Made by a program: the position numbers and the translations under genes. The notes below the pieces were generated by a model. It searched no databases. It had not been told where the DNA came from and saw only the letters and a program-made list of their open reading frames with translations. Below, piece by piece: positions 8,503 through 18,535 of a stretch of DNA of 64,000 bases; position 1 is the stretch's first letter, and each line of letters begins with the position of its first letter. The stretch covers positions 248,001-312,000 of the forward strand of contig CAVUIT010000002.1 in the NCBI GenBank assembly GCA_963741625.1, given 5' to 3'. Origin of the DNA: CAWBBA01 sp963741625. GTDB taxonomy: Bacteria; Desulfobacterota; Desulfomonilia; Desulfomonilales; Desulfomonilaceae.

Positions 8503-9321
8503 ATGACAAGCACTGATCTGAACACGTACGTGACTTTCGGTTATCTGGCTGTGGGGGTCGGTTTCCTCGTAGTCTATATGTTGGGCTCTTTTGCAGCCAA
8601 AATGCGCATGGTGCCGCTGGGTCTGTTCATCTTTGTTTTTGCTCTGCACACCGCGAGCATAGGCTTGAGGTGGATTGAGTCTTATCAGATCGGCGTAGGT
8701 CATGCTCCGTTGTCCAATTTGTACGAGTCGTTGATCTTCTTCGCCTGGACAATTGCTCTGGCGCTGATTATTGCGCGCTTAAAATTCAGAACCGACATCA
8801 TCGTTCTGCTCGGAATGCCGGTGGTCTTCTTGACCATGGCTTACACGTTTTTCCAAGATCCCAGCATCAAGCCCTTGATTCCAGCCCTCCAGTCCAACTG
8901 GCTTGTCGCTCATGTAATCACCTGCTTTCTGGGTTATGCGGGATTCACAATATCCTTTGTGGCGGCGCTGCTGTTACTTCTTACCAGGGGGTCAACAGCG
9001 TTCGGCAGACGTCATTCCGAAACGGATATTCTGGATGAGATTGTGTACCGTTCGGTCCTGATCGGTTTTCCTCTGCTTACTGTGGGAATAATAACCGGCG
9101 CGGCATGGGCGGATTATGCCTGGGGTAGTTACTGGTCCTGGGACCCCAAGGAAACGTGGTCTTTGATCACATGGTTGGTCTATTCGGCTTTTCTCCACGC
9201 CAGGCTTGCCCGAGGATGGCAAGGGGGTCGGACTGCGGTCTTATCAGTGGTGGGTTTTGCTGCCGTGCTCTTCACGTATTTTGGCGTCAACTATCTGCCG
9301 GGGCTCCACAGCTATTTTTGA
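8503..9321 (+). CDS. ccsA: cytochrome c synthase subunit CcsA/ResC
   Basis: A 272-residue, multi-spanning haem-handling protein, partner of ResB in System II. The tryptophan-rich haem motif is clear (WGSYWSWDPKETWSLITWLV), and histidines flank it in the transmembrane helices (LVAHVITCFLGY, FLHARLARG). Together with resB this shows that the organism makes periplasmic c-type cytochromes. The 278-base gap upstream holds only a short spurious frame and no clear terminator, so co-transcription is likely. The hexosaminidase gene starts two bases after its stop, so translational coupling is plausible. Confidence 0.93.
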   Translation: MTSTDLNTYVTFGYLAVGVGFLVVYMLGSFAAKMRMVPLGLFIFVFALHTASIGLRWIESYQIGVGHAPLSNLYESLIFFAWTIALALIIARLKFRTDIIVLLGMPVVFLTMAYTFFQDPSIKPLIPALQSNWLVAHVITCFLGYAGFTISFVAALLLLLTRGSTAFGRRHSETDILDEIVYRSVLIGFPLLTVGIITGAAWADYAWGSYWSWDPKETWSLITWLVYSAFLHARLARGWQGGRTAVLSVVGFAAVLFTYFGVNYLPGLHSYF

Positions 9322-9323
9322 TC

Positions 9324-10387
9324 ATGAACGCACAGGATATCGGCAATCTTTTTGTCATCGGTTTCAACGGAACGCTGTTCACGCCGGAAGTACGTGATCT
9401 TATCGACAATTTACACCCATCAGGTGTGGTCCTTTTCTCCAGAAATATCGAGGACCCGGCTCAGACGGCGGAACTCAATCGCGGCCTGCAGAGCTACGCA
9501 CAGACGAGGTGGGGGGAAGGGATCTTCATAGGCGTGGATCAGGAAGGGGGAAGAGTGCGCCGACTCCGAGAGCCCTTCCAAGCGTTTCCACCTGCACTGG
9601 AGTTGGCTTCTTTTCAAAGACCCGAAGAAGCAGTCCGCGACTTCGCGGACGTCACCGCTCGTGAGATCAGGGCTGGTCGGCTTCAATCTGGACTTTGTGC
9701 CGGTGCTCGACGTACTGGGCCAAGATCAGGTTGACAAGTCCTCGGTGATCGGTGACAGGTCATACGGATCGCGACCCACAGTCGGTATGGCTCCTGGGCA
9801 AGATAGTAATGGAATCGATGAGGCACGGTGGGATCATACCCTGCGGAAAACACTTTCCGGGACATGGAGGGACTTCCGTGGATTCACATAAGGACCTTCC
9901 GATTGACGACAGACCTCTGGAAACGATGGAAAGCCACGATCTGATCCCGTTTCGAAATGCCGCGGCCTCGCAAATTGAAATGATGATGACCGCGCACGTG
10001 CTTTATCCGGCCTTGGATCCGCATCTGCCTGCCACGCTGTCGCCTGAAGTGATAACCGGCCTACTTCGAGGCAAAATGTCGTACAACGGAGTAGTCATCA
10101 CCGACGATCTGGACATGGGCGCGGTGGCACATCATTATTCCTCTGATACATGCGCGTTAAATGCCTTTGCAGCAGGAGTGGATCTGCTCCTGATTTGCAA
10201 CAACCCAGATAAGGCATTCTCAGCGAGGGAAAGAATACTCCGCGCATTGAAGGAGGGAGAGATCCCGGAGGCACGCGTGAAACAATCACTTGAACGCATT
10301 CGAGACCTCAAGGCCAAGTATGCCGCGTCTATGAAACCCTGCGACAAGAAGGCTGTCCGGGAATATTTTGCCAGAGATGCCGTCTGA
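9324..10387 (+). pseudogene. nagZ: GH3 beta-N-acetylhexosaminidase (NagZ-like), interrupted by two frame changes
   Basis: Glycoside hydrolase family 3 protein related to NagZ, which removes GlcNAc from recycled peptidoglycan fragments in the cytosol. The sequence runs through all three frames. Frame 1 (from ATG 9324) carries GVDQEGGRVRRL. After about 9673 it continues as VGFNLDFVPVLDV. After about 9768 it continues as DPQSVWLLGKIVMES with CGKHFPGHGGTSVDSHKDLP and ITDDLDMGAV. Each switch equals one extra base. Removing both gives 353 residues, the normal length, with all motifs present. Sequence error is more likely than true decay because the coding signal stays intact on both sides. Confidence 0.85.
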
Positions 10388-10422
10388 TACTGAATAACCA
10401 CCAGAAACACATCGAGGTAAAT

Positions 10423-11200
10423 ATGACGGTCCAAAGTGCTCAGAGGGAAATCTCTCGAAGATTCATCGGCAAGGTCGCCCTGGTGACGGGGGCAGGCCAG
10501 GGAATCGGGCGGGCAACGGCTCTCCGCCTGGCAAGAGAAGGCGCGGCAGTCGGAATCCTCGACAGGAACCCGGAAACCACATCGGAAACCGTCAGTATTA
10601 TCAAGGAAATCGGAGCCCGCGCTCTGGGGCTTAGTCGCGGACGTTTCGGACACGGAAGCAGTTGCCGAGCAGGTGCAAACCCTTCGTGAAGAGTTCGGGA
10701 GCATGGACGTGCTGGTCAATAATGCAGGGTTTGATCGGCCGGGAGCATTCCTCAAGATCGACCCCGAGGATTTCAAGGCTGTCTGGGGGGTCCATCTCTT
10801 AGGGGCGATAAACTGCTGCCACGCGTGCGGGCCGCTCATGATAGGACAGGGCGACGGCCGGATCGTAAATGTCTCATCCATTTACGCGAAGGTTGGATCA
10901 AAAGGAGAGTCTGCCTACTGTTCGGCAAAGGCCGGCTTGATCGGCCTCACGAAATCGCTGGCCCGCGAGTGGGGCTCCAAAGGGGTACGAGTAAACGCGG
11001 TCCTGCCGGGATTGACCGAAACTCCGACCATAAGGGATGTCATGAGTCCCAAATTCAAAGAGATGATGATAGCTGAAACACCACTGGGAAGGGCCGCAGA
11101 TCCTGCGGAGATCGCCTCGGCCATCGCGTTCCTGGCTTCCGACGACGCCAGCTTCATCACCGGCGCAACGCTGGAGGTCGCAGGCGGATGGAATCTGTAG
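10423..11200 (+). pseudogene. short-chain dehydrogenase/reductase, one frame change
   Basis: SDR-family NAD(P)-dependent oxidoreductase resembling FabG or 3-hydroxyacyl-CoA dehydrogenases. The NAD site TGAGQGIG, the NNAG motif and the catalytic YCSAK with the preceding Ser (VSSIYAKVG region) are visible, and the C-terminus GATLEVAGGW is typical. The frame changes once, near 10634: GARALGL is followed, one base later, by VADVSDTEAVAEQVQT. Removing one base yields 258 residues, the family length. GAGGTAAAT precedes the ATG. It follows the hexosaminidase by 35 bases, with no obvious functional link. Substrate is unknown. Confidence 0.85.
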
Positions 11201-11249
11201 CAAAGAGCCAAGGTTTCGGACGGTTTTTCAAATAGGATTTCCCATACGC

Positions 11250-11975
11250 CTAACCTGCGGTGGCATGTCGAGGGGTCAACGGAATCAAGGACGGCAGTTC
11301 AAAGCATTCCCGCATGCGGTCTACGCGTTCCTGACTGAATTCTTCGAGACCGGCAAAATCAGGGCGCAGCGTGTCAACATTCCGGAACGCTTGAACAATG
11401 TACCGCTTCACATTCCCCAGGGCACGCCCGATGAGTTCCAATTGAGGTTCTTCCACGAGCCCTGGAATCGCGGTAGTCCGAAAGATAACTTCCAACTTGG
11501 AATGCCTCAAGACGTCCAGGCTTCGCTCGATCGCAGTGAGATCAACTCGCACTCCGGCTGCCCGAGAGTATTCCTCAGAGGTCAGAGGAGCCTTGATATC
11601 CATAGAAACCGCGTCGATGAGCCCCCGGTTGATCAGCGCTTCAAGCATTCTCGGATTGGAGCCGTTTGTATCGAGTTTGATCTTCAGTTTCCGTTTGCGA
11701 AAAATCTTCAAGAGGTTCGGTAGGGACTCGTGGATTGTCGGTTCCCCTCCGGTAACTGTGATTCCATCGATCCAATTCCCGCGGGCGTCCAGATTTCTAA
11801 GAATCTCCCGGAGAGGATAGTCAGGCAGCGATCCCGGCTCCAAGACGAGTTTGGGATTGTGGCATGCCGGGCATCGGAATCCGCACCCACCAAGGAAGAT
11901 CACCGAGCAAAGTTTGCCGGGCCAGTCCAGAAAAGAAGTGGGGATAAATCCTTTGATGCGGAATGTGTCGTCCAT
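11250..11975 (-). CDS. nrdG: anaerobic ribonucleotide reductase activating protein
   Basis: A radical SAM enzyme of about 241 residues that installs the glycyl radical on NrdD using S-adenosylmethionine. The cluster motif is CGFRCPACHNP (CxxxCxxC) close to the N-terminus, followed by VTGGEPTIHESL, the GGE motif that binds the methionine end of SAM. I use the ATG at 11975, which has GGAG five bases upstream, rather than one eight codons earlier. It is the last gene of an nrdD - redoxin - nrdG run on the minus strand, with a perfect hairpin between the redoxin and nrdG. Confidence 0.9.
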   Translation of the reverse strand: MDDTFRIKGFIPTSFLDWPGKLCSVIFLGGCGFRCPACHNPKLVLEPGSLPDYPLREILRNLDARGNWIDGITVTGGEPTIHESLPNLLKIFRKRKLKIKLDTNGSNPRMLEALINRGLIDAVSMDIKAPLTSEEYSRAAGVRVDLTAIERSLDVLRHSKLEVIFRTTAIPGLVEEPQLELIGRALGNVKRYIVQAFRNVDTLRPDFAGLEEFSQERVDRMRECFELPSLIPLTPRHATAG

Positions 11976-12017
11976 AAATTCTCCGTTGCGCCGGAACATG
12001 TGAAGATTAGGATTTGA

Positions 12018-12047
12018 GGGTGGAACCTCAAAAGAGAGCTTCCACCC
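12018..12047 (-). promoter_or_regulatory. hairpin between the redoxin gene and nrdG
   Basis: GGGTGGAA (12018-12025) and TTCCACCC (12040-12047) form a perfect 8-bp stem with a 14-base loop. There is no T-run, so it may stabilise or process the mRNA rather than end it. Confidence 0.45.
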
Positions 12048-12083
12048 GGACTCCCTCCCGTCATATTCGTACTATGCGGCAGC

Positions 12084-12336
12084 TCAACCGCAGTGTTCCT
12101 TCAGAAAATTTTTGATGTTTACTGCGCCGGTAATTACCTCGCTCGGAATCGGACACCAGTATGGGAAGCTTTTTCTCAGAGAGTGTCACACACTCGTAAT
12201 ATGCGAGCAATGCAAGGGCTTCCGGGTCGTCCCGGTTCAGTGACATGACAGTGACATCTTTCATGCTCTCAAGATCCACATTGGTTTTTACCCAATCGCA
12301 CTTGCCGCAACCCTCTTTTGTAAAAAGATACGTCAT
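12084..12336 (-). pseudogene. glutaredoxin/thioredoxin-like protein of the nrd operon, one frame change
   Basis: A small thiol-disulfide protein starting MTYLFTKEGCGKCDWVK, with CGKC as the redox motif. The conserved cis-proline region LPILVSDSE is followed, after a one-base shift near 12141, by EVITGAVNIKNFLKEHCG and a stop at 12084. Corrected length is 83 residues, right for a glutaredoxin/NrdH-type fold. Unshifted, the frame would run on as unrelated sequence to 12061. GGAGGTTAGCT precedes the ATG. Lying between nrdD (49 bases away) and nrdG, it is probably the electron donor or redox partner of the anaerobic reductase (inference). Confidence 0.8.
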
Positions 12337-12385
12337 AGCTAACCTCCGACAATCAGATCGTACTTAAATATTACCTAGGTAGGGC

Positions 12386-14497
12386 TCAGCTCACCCTCAG
12401 GTCACCGTTGCGATATCTGTCTTTAAGCTCACCCCTTTTGCCCTTGTTCCAGCTAGACACCTTGGTGAAATAACCCGTAATCCTGGTGATCTGCTCTACC
12501 TGGTCCGACTTGCAATAAAGGCATATGTCGTGGAGGCCACGGGTGGTGCGACCGCAAGAGACGCAGGTGGTCAGTTCCGGAGAAAAGGCGACCTGATCGT
12601 TCTTTGTCATCCTGAAGGTCTTCACGATGAAGTTCGCCAGGGACTCCGCGCTCGGCCGGCTCTCTCCAAGCCAGACATGAGTAAGGGAGCCGGCCTCGAT
12701 CAAGGGATGGAACAGGCCTTCCCTCTTGACCCGCTCTATGGGATCGACCGCAGCGCCCACATTGAAGAGCGTGGAGTTGGTGTAATAAATTTCTTCGAGG
12801 CTGAGGTTCCCCTTCACGACTTTTTGGGCTTCAGGAAAGTGCTTCATGTCCAGCTTGGCAAAACGATACGCGGTGCTCTCCGCGGGAGTCTGCTCCAGCA
12901 CAAAGCGCATATTGTATTTTTTCCCCAGACGAGCCGCGACCAAATTCATGTGGGCTATCACCTTCAGCCCGAACTTGATGGCGTCGTCGCTTTCGTGAAG
13001 TTCCTCGCCCGTGTGGTGCTGAACCAATTCGTTGAGTCCCACCATACCGACCAGGTACGTGACCCTGTGCATTCTCAGGTACGACTCCCCGTCGCGGTCC
13101 ATGGTGAGAAGGGCCAGCGGGCCGGTTTCTCCCAAAGCAAGGAGCCGCTCGATAAAGGCCTTCTTCTGCATGTGAGCATCCGCGGCCAGTGAAATCCTCT
13201 CACTGATAAGAGAGAACAGCCTCGCGTCATCGCCTCCGGCTTCATAGGCAATGCGGGGAAGATTGATGGTAACGTTCTGCATGGCAGAGTAACGCATCTT
13301 CCAGGGGGTGACCGCGTCATCCAGGTCGCTCTTCTCCAGTTTGAACGATAGGCGGCAACACTCTGATATTTTGGCAGTGTCTCCTCTATCAAATACGAAG
13401 TAGGTATTCCCTTTCTCCGAGGCTATGTCGCAGATATGGTGAAGGAATTCCTCATGCCCGGGAGTCTTGAAGAATTTGTCGGTTATATGGATGAGAGGCT
13501 TGGGGAAGAAAAAGGGGCGTCCCGCGCCGTCACCCTCACGGTAGATGTCGAAAAGCGTCCAGACGAAATTCTGGGCTTCTGGGAGGTATTCTGCGTACGT
13601 GTGGCCGGTGAAGGTCCCACCCGGTCCGATGGCGGGAACGTTTTCAAAGTGTTTCGGGATTTCCCAGTAGAGATTGATGTCCGTGAAAATGGCCTGGCCT
13701 CCACGCGCCACCGCCTGCTGTGAAAACTCAAAAATCAACATCTGGGCCAATTGGCGCACGTCCCTCTTAGGCAACCCTCTGAGATAAGGCGCAAAAAAGA
13801 GGTTCACAGCGTCCCACCCTATGGCGCCGGCAAAATGGCTTTGCAATGCGGCAGCGAACTTGACCATGTGGGCCAGCAACACCTCAGGATGTTTGGCCGG
13901 TTTAGCCATAGCGAGTGAATTGGGCAGGTTCAGGCCGAACTTCTTTATGTATTCCAGTGATTGGCCGGAGCAATAGGGCCTGTCGATAAAGCCCAAATCG
14001 TGAAGATGAATATCGCCGCGCATGTGAGCGTCGCCGACACTCTGATCAAAAACATTCAGCAGAGCATATTCTTTCTTAATGTTCTCCGCCAATGTCAGGT
14101 TTGTGGCCTCGGGGCCGTGAGGGACGTTGGCATTCTCCTTGTTGGGACGGGTAATAAGTTGATCGACATCGTACAAAGGCACGCCAAGGCGCGTATGCAT
14201 GCGCCGCTCGCCTTCCAACCCTCTTTCCAGAAGCTTTGCGTTGACCATCTCCCGGATAAGAGGGGATGTGATCACCTGGATACCGCTTCGCTTTATGTCA
14301 TTTTCGACCTCGAGGCTGATATCTTCGGCAGTACCTTCATCAATAAAAGTCTCCCGGAGAAGCGCGTCTACGATCCTGCTGCGGTCCCACCCGTCCATGG
14401 CTTCACTGGAAGTCCGGACAAATAGGGCCATGTCCGTAGTTTCAAGATGCCGCGGGTTTTCTTTCCGGTATTCCTTGATTTCACTTACGCTAGCCAT
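12386..14497 (-). CDS. nrdD: anaerobic ribonucleoside-triphosphate reductase
   Basis: Class III ribonucleotide reductase, 703 residues from the ATG at 14497. That start has GGGGGA seven bases before it; an in-frame codon 60 bases further upstream lacks such a site. It makes deoxynucleoside triphosphates without oxygen. An ATP-cone domain is at the N-terminus, the HDLGFIDRPYCSGQSL block lies in the barrel, and the C-terminus has the zinc site (CVSCG and CLYC) followed by TRITGYFTK, whose glycine (about 675) is the expected radical site. The activase nrdG and a redoxin follow on the same strand. No oxygen-dependent reductase is seen in the window. Confidence 0.95.
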   Translation of the reverse strand: MASVSEIKEYRKENPRHLETTDMALFVRTSSEAMDGWDRSRIVDALLRETFIDEGTAEDISLEVENDIKRSGIQVITSPLIREMVNAKLLERGLEGERRMHTRLGVPLYDVDQLITRPNKENANVPHGPEATNLTLAENIKKEYALLNVFDQSVGDAHMRGDIHLHDLGFIDRPYCSGQSLEYIKKFGLNLPNSLAMAKPAKHPEVLLAHMVKFAAALQSHFAGAIGWDAVNLFFAPYLRGLPKRDVRQLAQMLIFEFSQQAVARGGQAIFTDINLYWEIPKHFENVPAIGPGGTFTGHTYAEYLPEAQNFVWTLFDIYREGDGAGRPFFFPKPLIHITDKFFKTPGHEEFLHHICDIASEKGNTYFVFDRGDTAKISECCRLSFKLEKSDLDDAVTPWKMRYSAMQNVTINLPRIAYEAGGDDARLFSLISERISLAADAHMQKKAFIERLLALGETGPLALLTMDRDGESYLRMHRVTYLVGMVGLNELVQHHTGEELHESDDAIKFGLKVIAHMNLVAARLGKKYNMRFVLEQTPAESTAYRFAKLDMKHFPEAQKVVKGNLSLEEIYYTNSTLFNVGAAVDPIERVKREGLFHPLIEAGSLTHVWLGESRPSAESLANFIVKTFRMTKNDQVAFSPELTTCVSCGRTTRGLHDICLYCKSDQVEQITRITGYFTKVSSWNKGKRGELKDRYRNGDLRVS

Positions 14498-15208
14498 TGC
14501 AATCCCCCATTCTGGTGATGTGAAGTGTGAATGCTTTTTTGCGATTTCTCCGTTCAACCTTTTGCCTTGCCACCAGACTTCGGCCGCCGTACAAAATTTC
14601 CGGCGACACTTCGCTCCAAACTAAGGCGCACCGGTTACGCTCTGGAGCTGCAACCAAACCAAACTATTATCCCCCACCCTTTGATCTTTACTTTAAGGCT
14701 TTATTCCGGGAGCCTCGGGATTGCTTGATGCTTTCTCCGAAAGTGCCCAGAATTGATTGCCGAATGACCCAGAGATCCGACCCCGCAAGTGGATCATCTT
14801 GTGGGGGCCATCTTTATCGCCACAACATCTAGTGTGTCAAGGGGAAAAGTTTTGCGCCGACGCACGGGAGGGATAGGCATCCGAAATTGCGGCCTATATT
14901 TTTTTATCCAATAACCTTAATAGGTTAATTGTAAACCCTCGAAAATTTGGAAGGCGAGACTCGCCGTCTATGAGATCCATGTCACCCCCTTCCGCGTAAT
15001 GCGGGGGGGGGGAGGAGGCCTTTCATTTTCAAAACCGCGGCTGGCCGAAACAGCGTTCGACCGCTTCTAGCGTAGTGTTTCCAATCCAGCCTTACGGTGA
15101 CATCCGCTCATCAATGTGCTTGGAACACTTCGGTACGGAGCGACCGGGTGGTCGCACCGCAACATATAGTTTTCTTTAGTAACGTAAGGATATTCTTGAG
15201 GCACTACA
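14498..15208. other. intergenic, contains one dyad
   Basis: About 710 bases upstream of nrdD. I see no coding region. TAACCT (14912-14917), TAAT, AGGTTA (14922-14927) is a short inverted repeat in an AT-rich stretch that could be an operator. A run of nine G bases lies near 15003-15012. Nothing else stands out. Confidence 0.4.
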
Positions 15209-15664
15209 CTAGCTAACTCTAACACCGTCAGAGCTTCGCAACATCAGATATATGAGTTCCTCTTCGGTATAGGGGCTTGTGGGAAAGGGCCTGTTCCAGT
15301 ACTTGCGAGTCTGCGTGGTCAAGTCCCCGAGCTGCATGCTTCCGCCCGCCTTGGCAAGTACCGCCTGGACCACAGTCATTAAGGGAGTCCGACTCTCGCC
15401 TTCCCCCTTTTTGTTGAATTTTTCCACTTCCGCAAGCGTAGGGGCGGTTCCGACATCCCCAAGGAGTGAAACGGTAAGCTTCCCGATATCCTTCTTAACA
15501 CGCGCACCCAACGAACTCTGGGGTTTCGGCATGTTCCTCGCAGAAGCAGGCTCATATGCCTCGACATCCGTCCCCTCAACCATTTCCGGTTCCTTATCAA
15601 CGGACATGGCGGCTTCAGATTGCACTTTGGCGGCCTTCCCCTTGGCTTTCTCTTTTGCAGACAT
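15209..15664 (-). CDS. hypothetical protein, 151 residues
   Basis: Family not recognised. The N-terminal third is charged and low complexity (Lys, Ala, Glu), probably disordered. The C-terminal 80 residues look folded: TPLMTVVQAVLAKAGGSMQL then a helix-rich stretch ending YTEEELIYLMLRSSDGVRV, which has the feel of a small winged-helix domain, but this is a guess. GAGGAG lies seven bases before the ATG, and the coding signal is good. Confidence 0.6.
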   Translation of the reverse strand: MSAKEKAKGKAAKVQSEAAMSVDKEPEMVEGTDVEAYEPASARNMPKPQSSLGARVKKDIGKLTVSLLGDVGTAPTLAEVEKFNKKGEGESRTPLMTVVQAVLAKAGGSMQLGDLTTQTRKYWNRPFPTSPYTEEELIYLMLRSSDGVRVS

Positions 15665-15929
15665 AAAATTCTCCTCGGAGATCTATATCAATGACCGCCT
15701 TTGGCCGGCGGTTCTCACGCGGTTATATCGCCTCCCGGCAAAATTCCCACAAGTATTTCCAGGCCCCTCATTCAAGCGATCTGAGCGAAGTACTTGTAAA
15801 ATTAGCCGATTTTAGGCGCGCTTCCCGGCTTTGTCAATACCTTAATAATCGCCGAGATACGGGATCAGTCACGCGGGCAAAACAGGGATCATCGGTTGGA
15901 AGCACCATCGGTTTCGGACATCTCCCTGT

Positions 15930-16010
15930 GTCATTGCGAGGAGCAAAACGACGAAGCAATCTCCCGTTTCCCACCTTGGAGATTGCTTCGGGCTCTGCCC
16001 TCGCAATGAC
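15930..16010. repeat. palindromic interspersed repeat (MITE/REP-like)
   Basis: An 81-base nested palindrome. The outer arms are GTCATTGCGAGG (15930-15941) and CCTCGCAATGAC (15999-16010). The inner arms are GAAGCAATCTCC (15953-15964) and GGAGATTGCTTC (15978-15989). This sequence type is widely scattered in intergenic regions of many bacteria. The remainder of 15665-16364 holds no gene that I can support. Confidence 0.85.
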
Positions 16011-16364
16011 AGTCCAGCGAAAACCTCTTTCCCCGCTTGCAACCAAATGCTTCCTCCGGACCGAATCGCTCCGTTCTCCGTGGCGAACCATAGGTCCTCA
16101 GTCATTTCACCAGAGAGATTTCAAATTCCCGGGCGTGCTGAACGCTCGTTGGCTACAGGTCCGGCCCTAACGCGAGCATTGGTTTACAGTACCTAATAAA
16201 TCACTTTAAGAAAATATCGTAACATTGTGATTGACAATCATATTTTATGATGGTATGCCCCTCTCATTCGTCGGGAAGGAGGGAACATGACACCCACCCG
16301 TCTCAATCCAAAAAATCAAACATGCTCCCCTAAGGGGGAACAGTTGCCGAAAGGAGATGCTGTT

Positions 16365-17306
16365 ATGGCAAGATTATTCATAGTTGCCGCGGCCATCGTT
16401 GTGTTGACGGCGTCGTGGGTTTGCGCCGGCAACTTCGAGATGTTGGCCGATGCTGCGATAAGCAGACCGTCCACGCCACTCCATATAAACGCCGGAGATG
16501 TCGTCAAGGCGGAATTCAAGTCGAATCTCAAAAGGAATTTCGAAATCGAATTGGAATCCGACACGCTACTCCCGGAGCCGGCGGCAGCAAAAGAGACCTC
16601 ACGGGTACTAGCCAAGCCTGCCGTAGCGTATAGAGAAAGGTCTAATCGAGGCATGGCTCCTCCGCCGAGAGTTAGCCCTAAATCGCAGCGACTGGGAGCG
16701 AGAGCCGAGGCCGCTGACGAGGCCCCTGACCTCGAAGCGGATTTGGAAAAAGACCTTGTCATCTCGCCTCCTCCGCCGAAAACTGATCAAAAACCTGCAA
16801 TGGAAGAGAAGTCTGCGGCAGAAAAGAAGGCCGTGACCGAAAAAAAGGCAGAAAAAAAGAAGGCCGGGCCCGCGGTCAAAAGAGTTGCTCCATCCGAATA
16901 TGGGACCTATGCCGCCTCGCCCAAGCCCATCCGGAAAGTCCGTCCTCCTGTGGCCCAGAATCCGTGGTCTTACCCGGCGGGCGCTTATGAGAGCCGGCCC
17001 AATCCTGGTCAGCAGTATCTTACTGACGCACCTCGCCAGGCAGTCAACCAAAGCAACAGGCGCGTTAACGAACATCGTGGAGCCGTGAATCCGCGCTACG
17101 CCAATACGGATCCTCGCAGGATGGCAACACCGCCCGCGGCCACAGACCGATTCGTCAGGGACGGCGTTACGATCAAGTTGGCTCCCGCGGCAGCTCCGGC
17201 AACGGGGGTCGATCCTTTCGAGGAGGAATCGTCGGAGTCCGATATTCTCTCCTCCGCAGCAGAGATAATTGGCTTGCCGTTCGCGTTCATAAGTTCCCTT
17301 TTCTAG
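16365..17306 (+). CDS. secreted low-complexity protein, 313 residues
   Basis: Function unknown. I start at the ATG at 16365, which follows AAAGGAGATGCTGTT; an earlier in-frame ATG (16287) would place 26 polar residues before the signal peptide. Residues 1-21 form a typical signal peptide (MARLFIVAAAIVVLTASWVC, cleaved after CAG or so). The middle is rich in Lys, Ala and Glu (EKKAVTEKKAEKKK), then comes a Pro/Asn/Arg-rich section. The C-terminal 30 residues are acidic, then hydrophobic (IIGLPFAFISSLF). It is probably periplasmic or surface-associated. Confidence 0.7.
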   Translation: MARLFIVAAAIVVLTASWVCAGNFEMLADAAISRPSTPLHINAGDVVKAEFKSNLKRNFEIELESDTLLPEPAAAKETSRVLAKPAVAYRERSNRGMAPPPRVSPKSQRLGARAEAADEAPDLEADLEKDLVISPPPPKTDQKPAMEEKSAAEKKAVTEKKAEKKKAGPAVKRVAPSEYGTYAASPKPIRKVRPPVAQNPWSYPAGAYESRPNPGQQYLTDAPRQAVNQSNRRVNEHRGAVNPRYANTDPRRMATPPAATDRFVRDGVTIKLAPAAAPATGVDPFEEESSESDILSSAAEIIGLPFAFISSLF

Positions 17307-17395
17307 GCAGCCGGCAGACTCGTTGTTCACAAGTGCGCCGCTTCAACAGGAGGGGCGCACTTTATTCACCCCGCTGCTTCCTAAGCGCCCGATTT

Positions 17396-17567
17396 CCCAA
17401 GTTCATTGGGGTATTTCGGCCAACTTTGGTGGGACAGGCATCTTGCCTGTCTATCAAAAAAAATGACAGGCAAGATGCCTGTCCCACCAATACCGTGGGC
17501 TAGAATCCTACTCATCGTCTCCACCGCAAGAATGCGTCACCCGACTTACGAATTTTGGACCACTAAG
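17396..17567. repeat. dispersed intergenic repeat, copy 1
   Basis: About 170 bases that match 36691-36857 over most of their length. At the core is a large hairpin: TTGGTGGGACAGGCATCTTG with its complement ending at 17490, separated by a short A-run. The flanking part also matches, ending in TACGAATT and CCACTAAG in both copies. Shorter relatives of the hairpin arm occur near 21410-21432 and 32551-32580. Confidence 0.8.
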
Positions 17568-17574
17568 AATTGCT

Positions 17575-18515
17575 TCAGACGGGGAGGTCCACCCGCCTAT
17601 CGGCAGTGGACTCAAGTGCTTTGATGAGGCGAGCCAGTGTCCGGTTTACCGGAGCGGCGATTCCCACACTTTGCGCTTCCTGCAGCCAGCGCGGCGTTTA
17701 TAAACTCAATCTCGGTACGGCGTCCGGCAATGATATCTTGAAACATCGAGTTTATGTTGCCCGCGGTACCCTCGCAAACAGCGATCACGCGCTCTTCCGG
17801 ATCATCAAAGATCAGGCGGATTCCCTTTGCCCGAGTAATTGTCAGGCACTCTTCGACGACGTCGTGGATTAGTTCTTTCCCAGCCTGGCTGGAAGGCAGG
17901 TCGCCGTTCCTAAGCCTCAGGAGGGTGCACGGAGCGTTAATTGCAGCATTGATGATGAGTTTTGACCAGACGGAGCCCACAGCGTTCTCGACAGGGTGTA
18001 CCGGCCCGGCATTCATTTTCTCCAGGACCGACGCAACAGCTCGCGTCCGTTCCCGGATGCTCCCATCCGGCTCCCCGAGATGAGTGGGTCCGACGCCGGT
18101 GTGGCGGAACCTCCCTGCCCCGAGAGCCATCGCGCCTATGGTCGTGGTCCCGAGCAGTACTCGCCCCGGAAAGGCCGGCTCCAAAATCTCATAGTTCCCG
18201 ATGCCGTTTTGGAGCGTGAGAACGACCCCTTCGTCCGAAAGGATTTGTTTTACTGTGGCAGTCGCACCGCGGGTGTCGTAGGCTTTCACCGAGAACAAGC
18301 GCCAAGTCAACTTTACCCGCCTCTGCAGGATCCCAAACGATCTGCGGCCTGATGAGACGGTCGCCGGAGACTCCTTCCAGCCACAACCCGTCCTCTCTGA
18401 CGACACGTACTTGTTCGCTGTCGCGTTCGATAAGAACTGCGTCCACCCCTCCTTCAGAGAGTAACCCTCCGAGGACCGACCCGAGCGCTCCGGCTCCTAC
18501 AATACCGACCCGCAT
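17575..18515 (-). pseudogene. panE: 2-dehydropantoate 2-reductase, two frame changes
   Basis: Ketopantoate reductase, which reduces 2-dehydropantoate to pantoate with NADPH in pantothenate and CoA synthesis. The dinucleotide motif GIVGAGALGSVLGGLL is at the N-terminus, then VVLTLQNGIGN and the catalytic-region block SVWSKLIINAAINAPCTLL. The frame changes near 18290 (KVDLALVL into VKAYDTRGAT) and near 17679 (INAALAA into EAQSVGIAAPVNRTL). Each equals one extra base. Corrected length is 312 residues, ending at 17575, normal for the family. It starts 20 bases after panB, whose product's next step it catalyses, so the pair is an operon. Confidence 0.88.
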
Positions 18516-18535
18516 CTGTGTCCCTTCCGATGCTT

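Noticed and set aside
9660..9770. Programmed +1 frameshifting in the hexosaminidase and similar genes
   Set aside because: The 18 sites share no slippery sequence or stop-codon context, and the genes are not of types known to use it. Sequence error fits better.
16608..17330. 240-residue minus-strand frame rich in Arg, Cys and Phe
   Set aside because: It is antisense to the exported low-complexity protein, whose start, signal peptide and composition are convincing.
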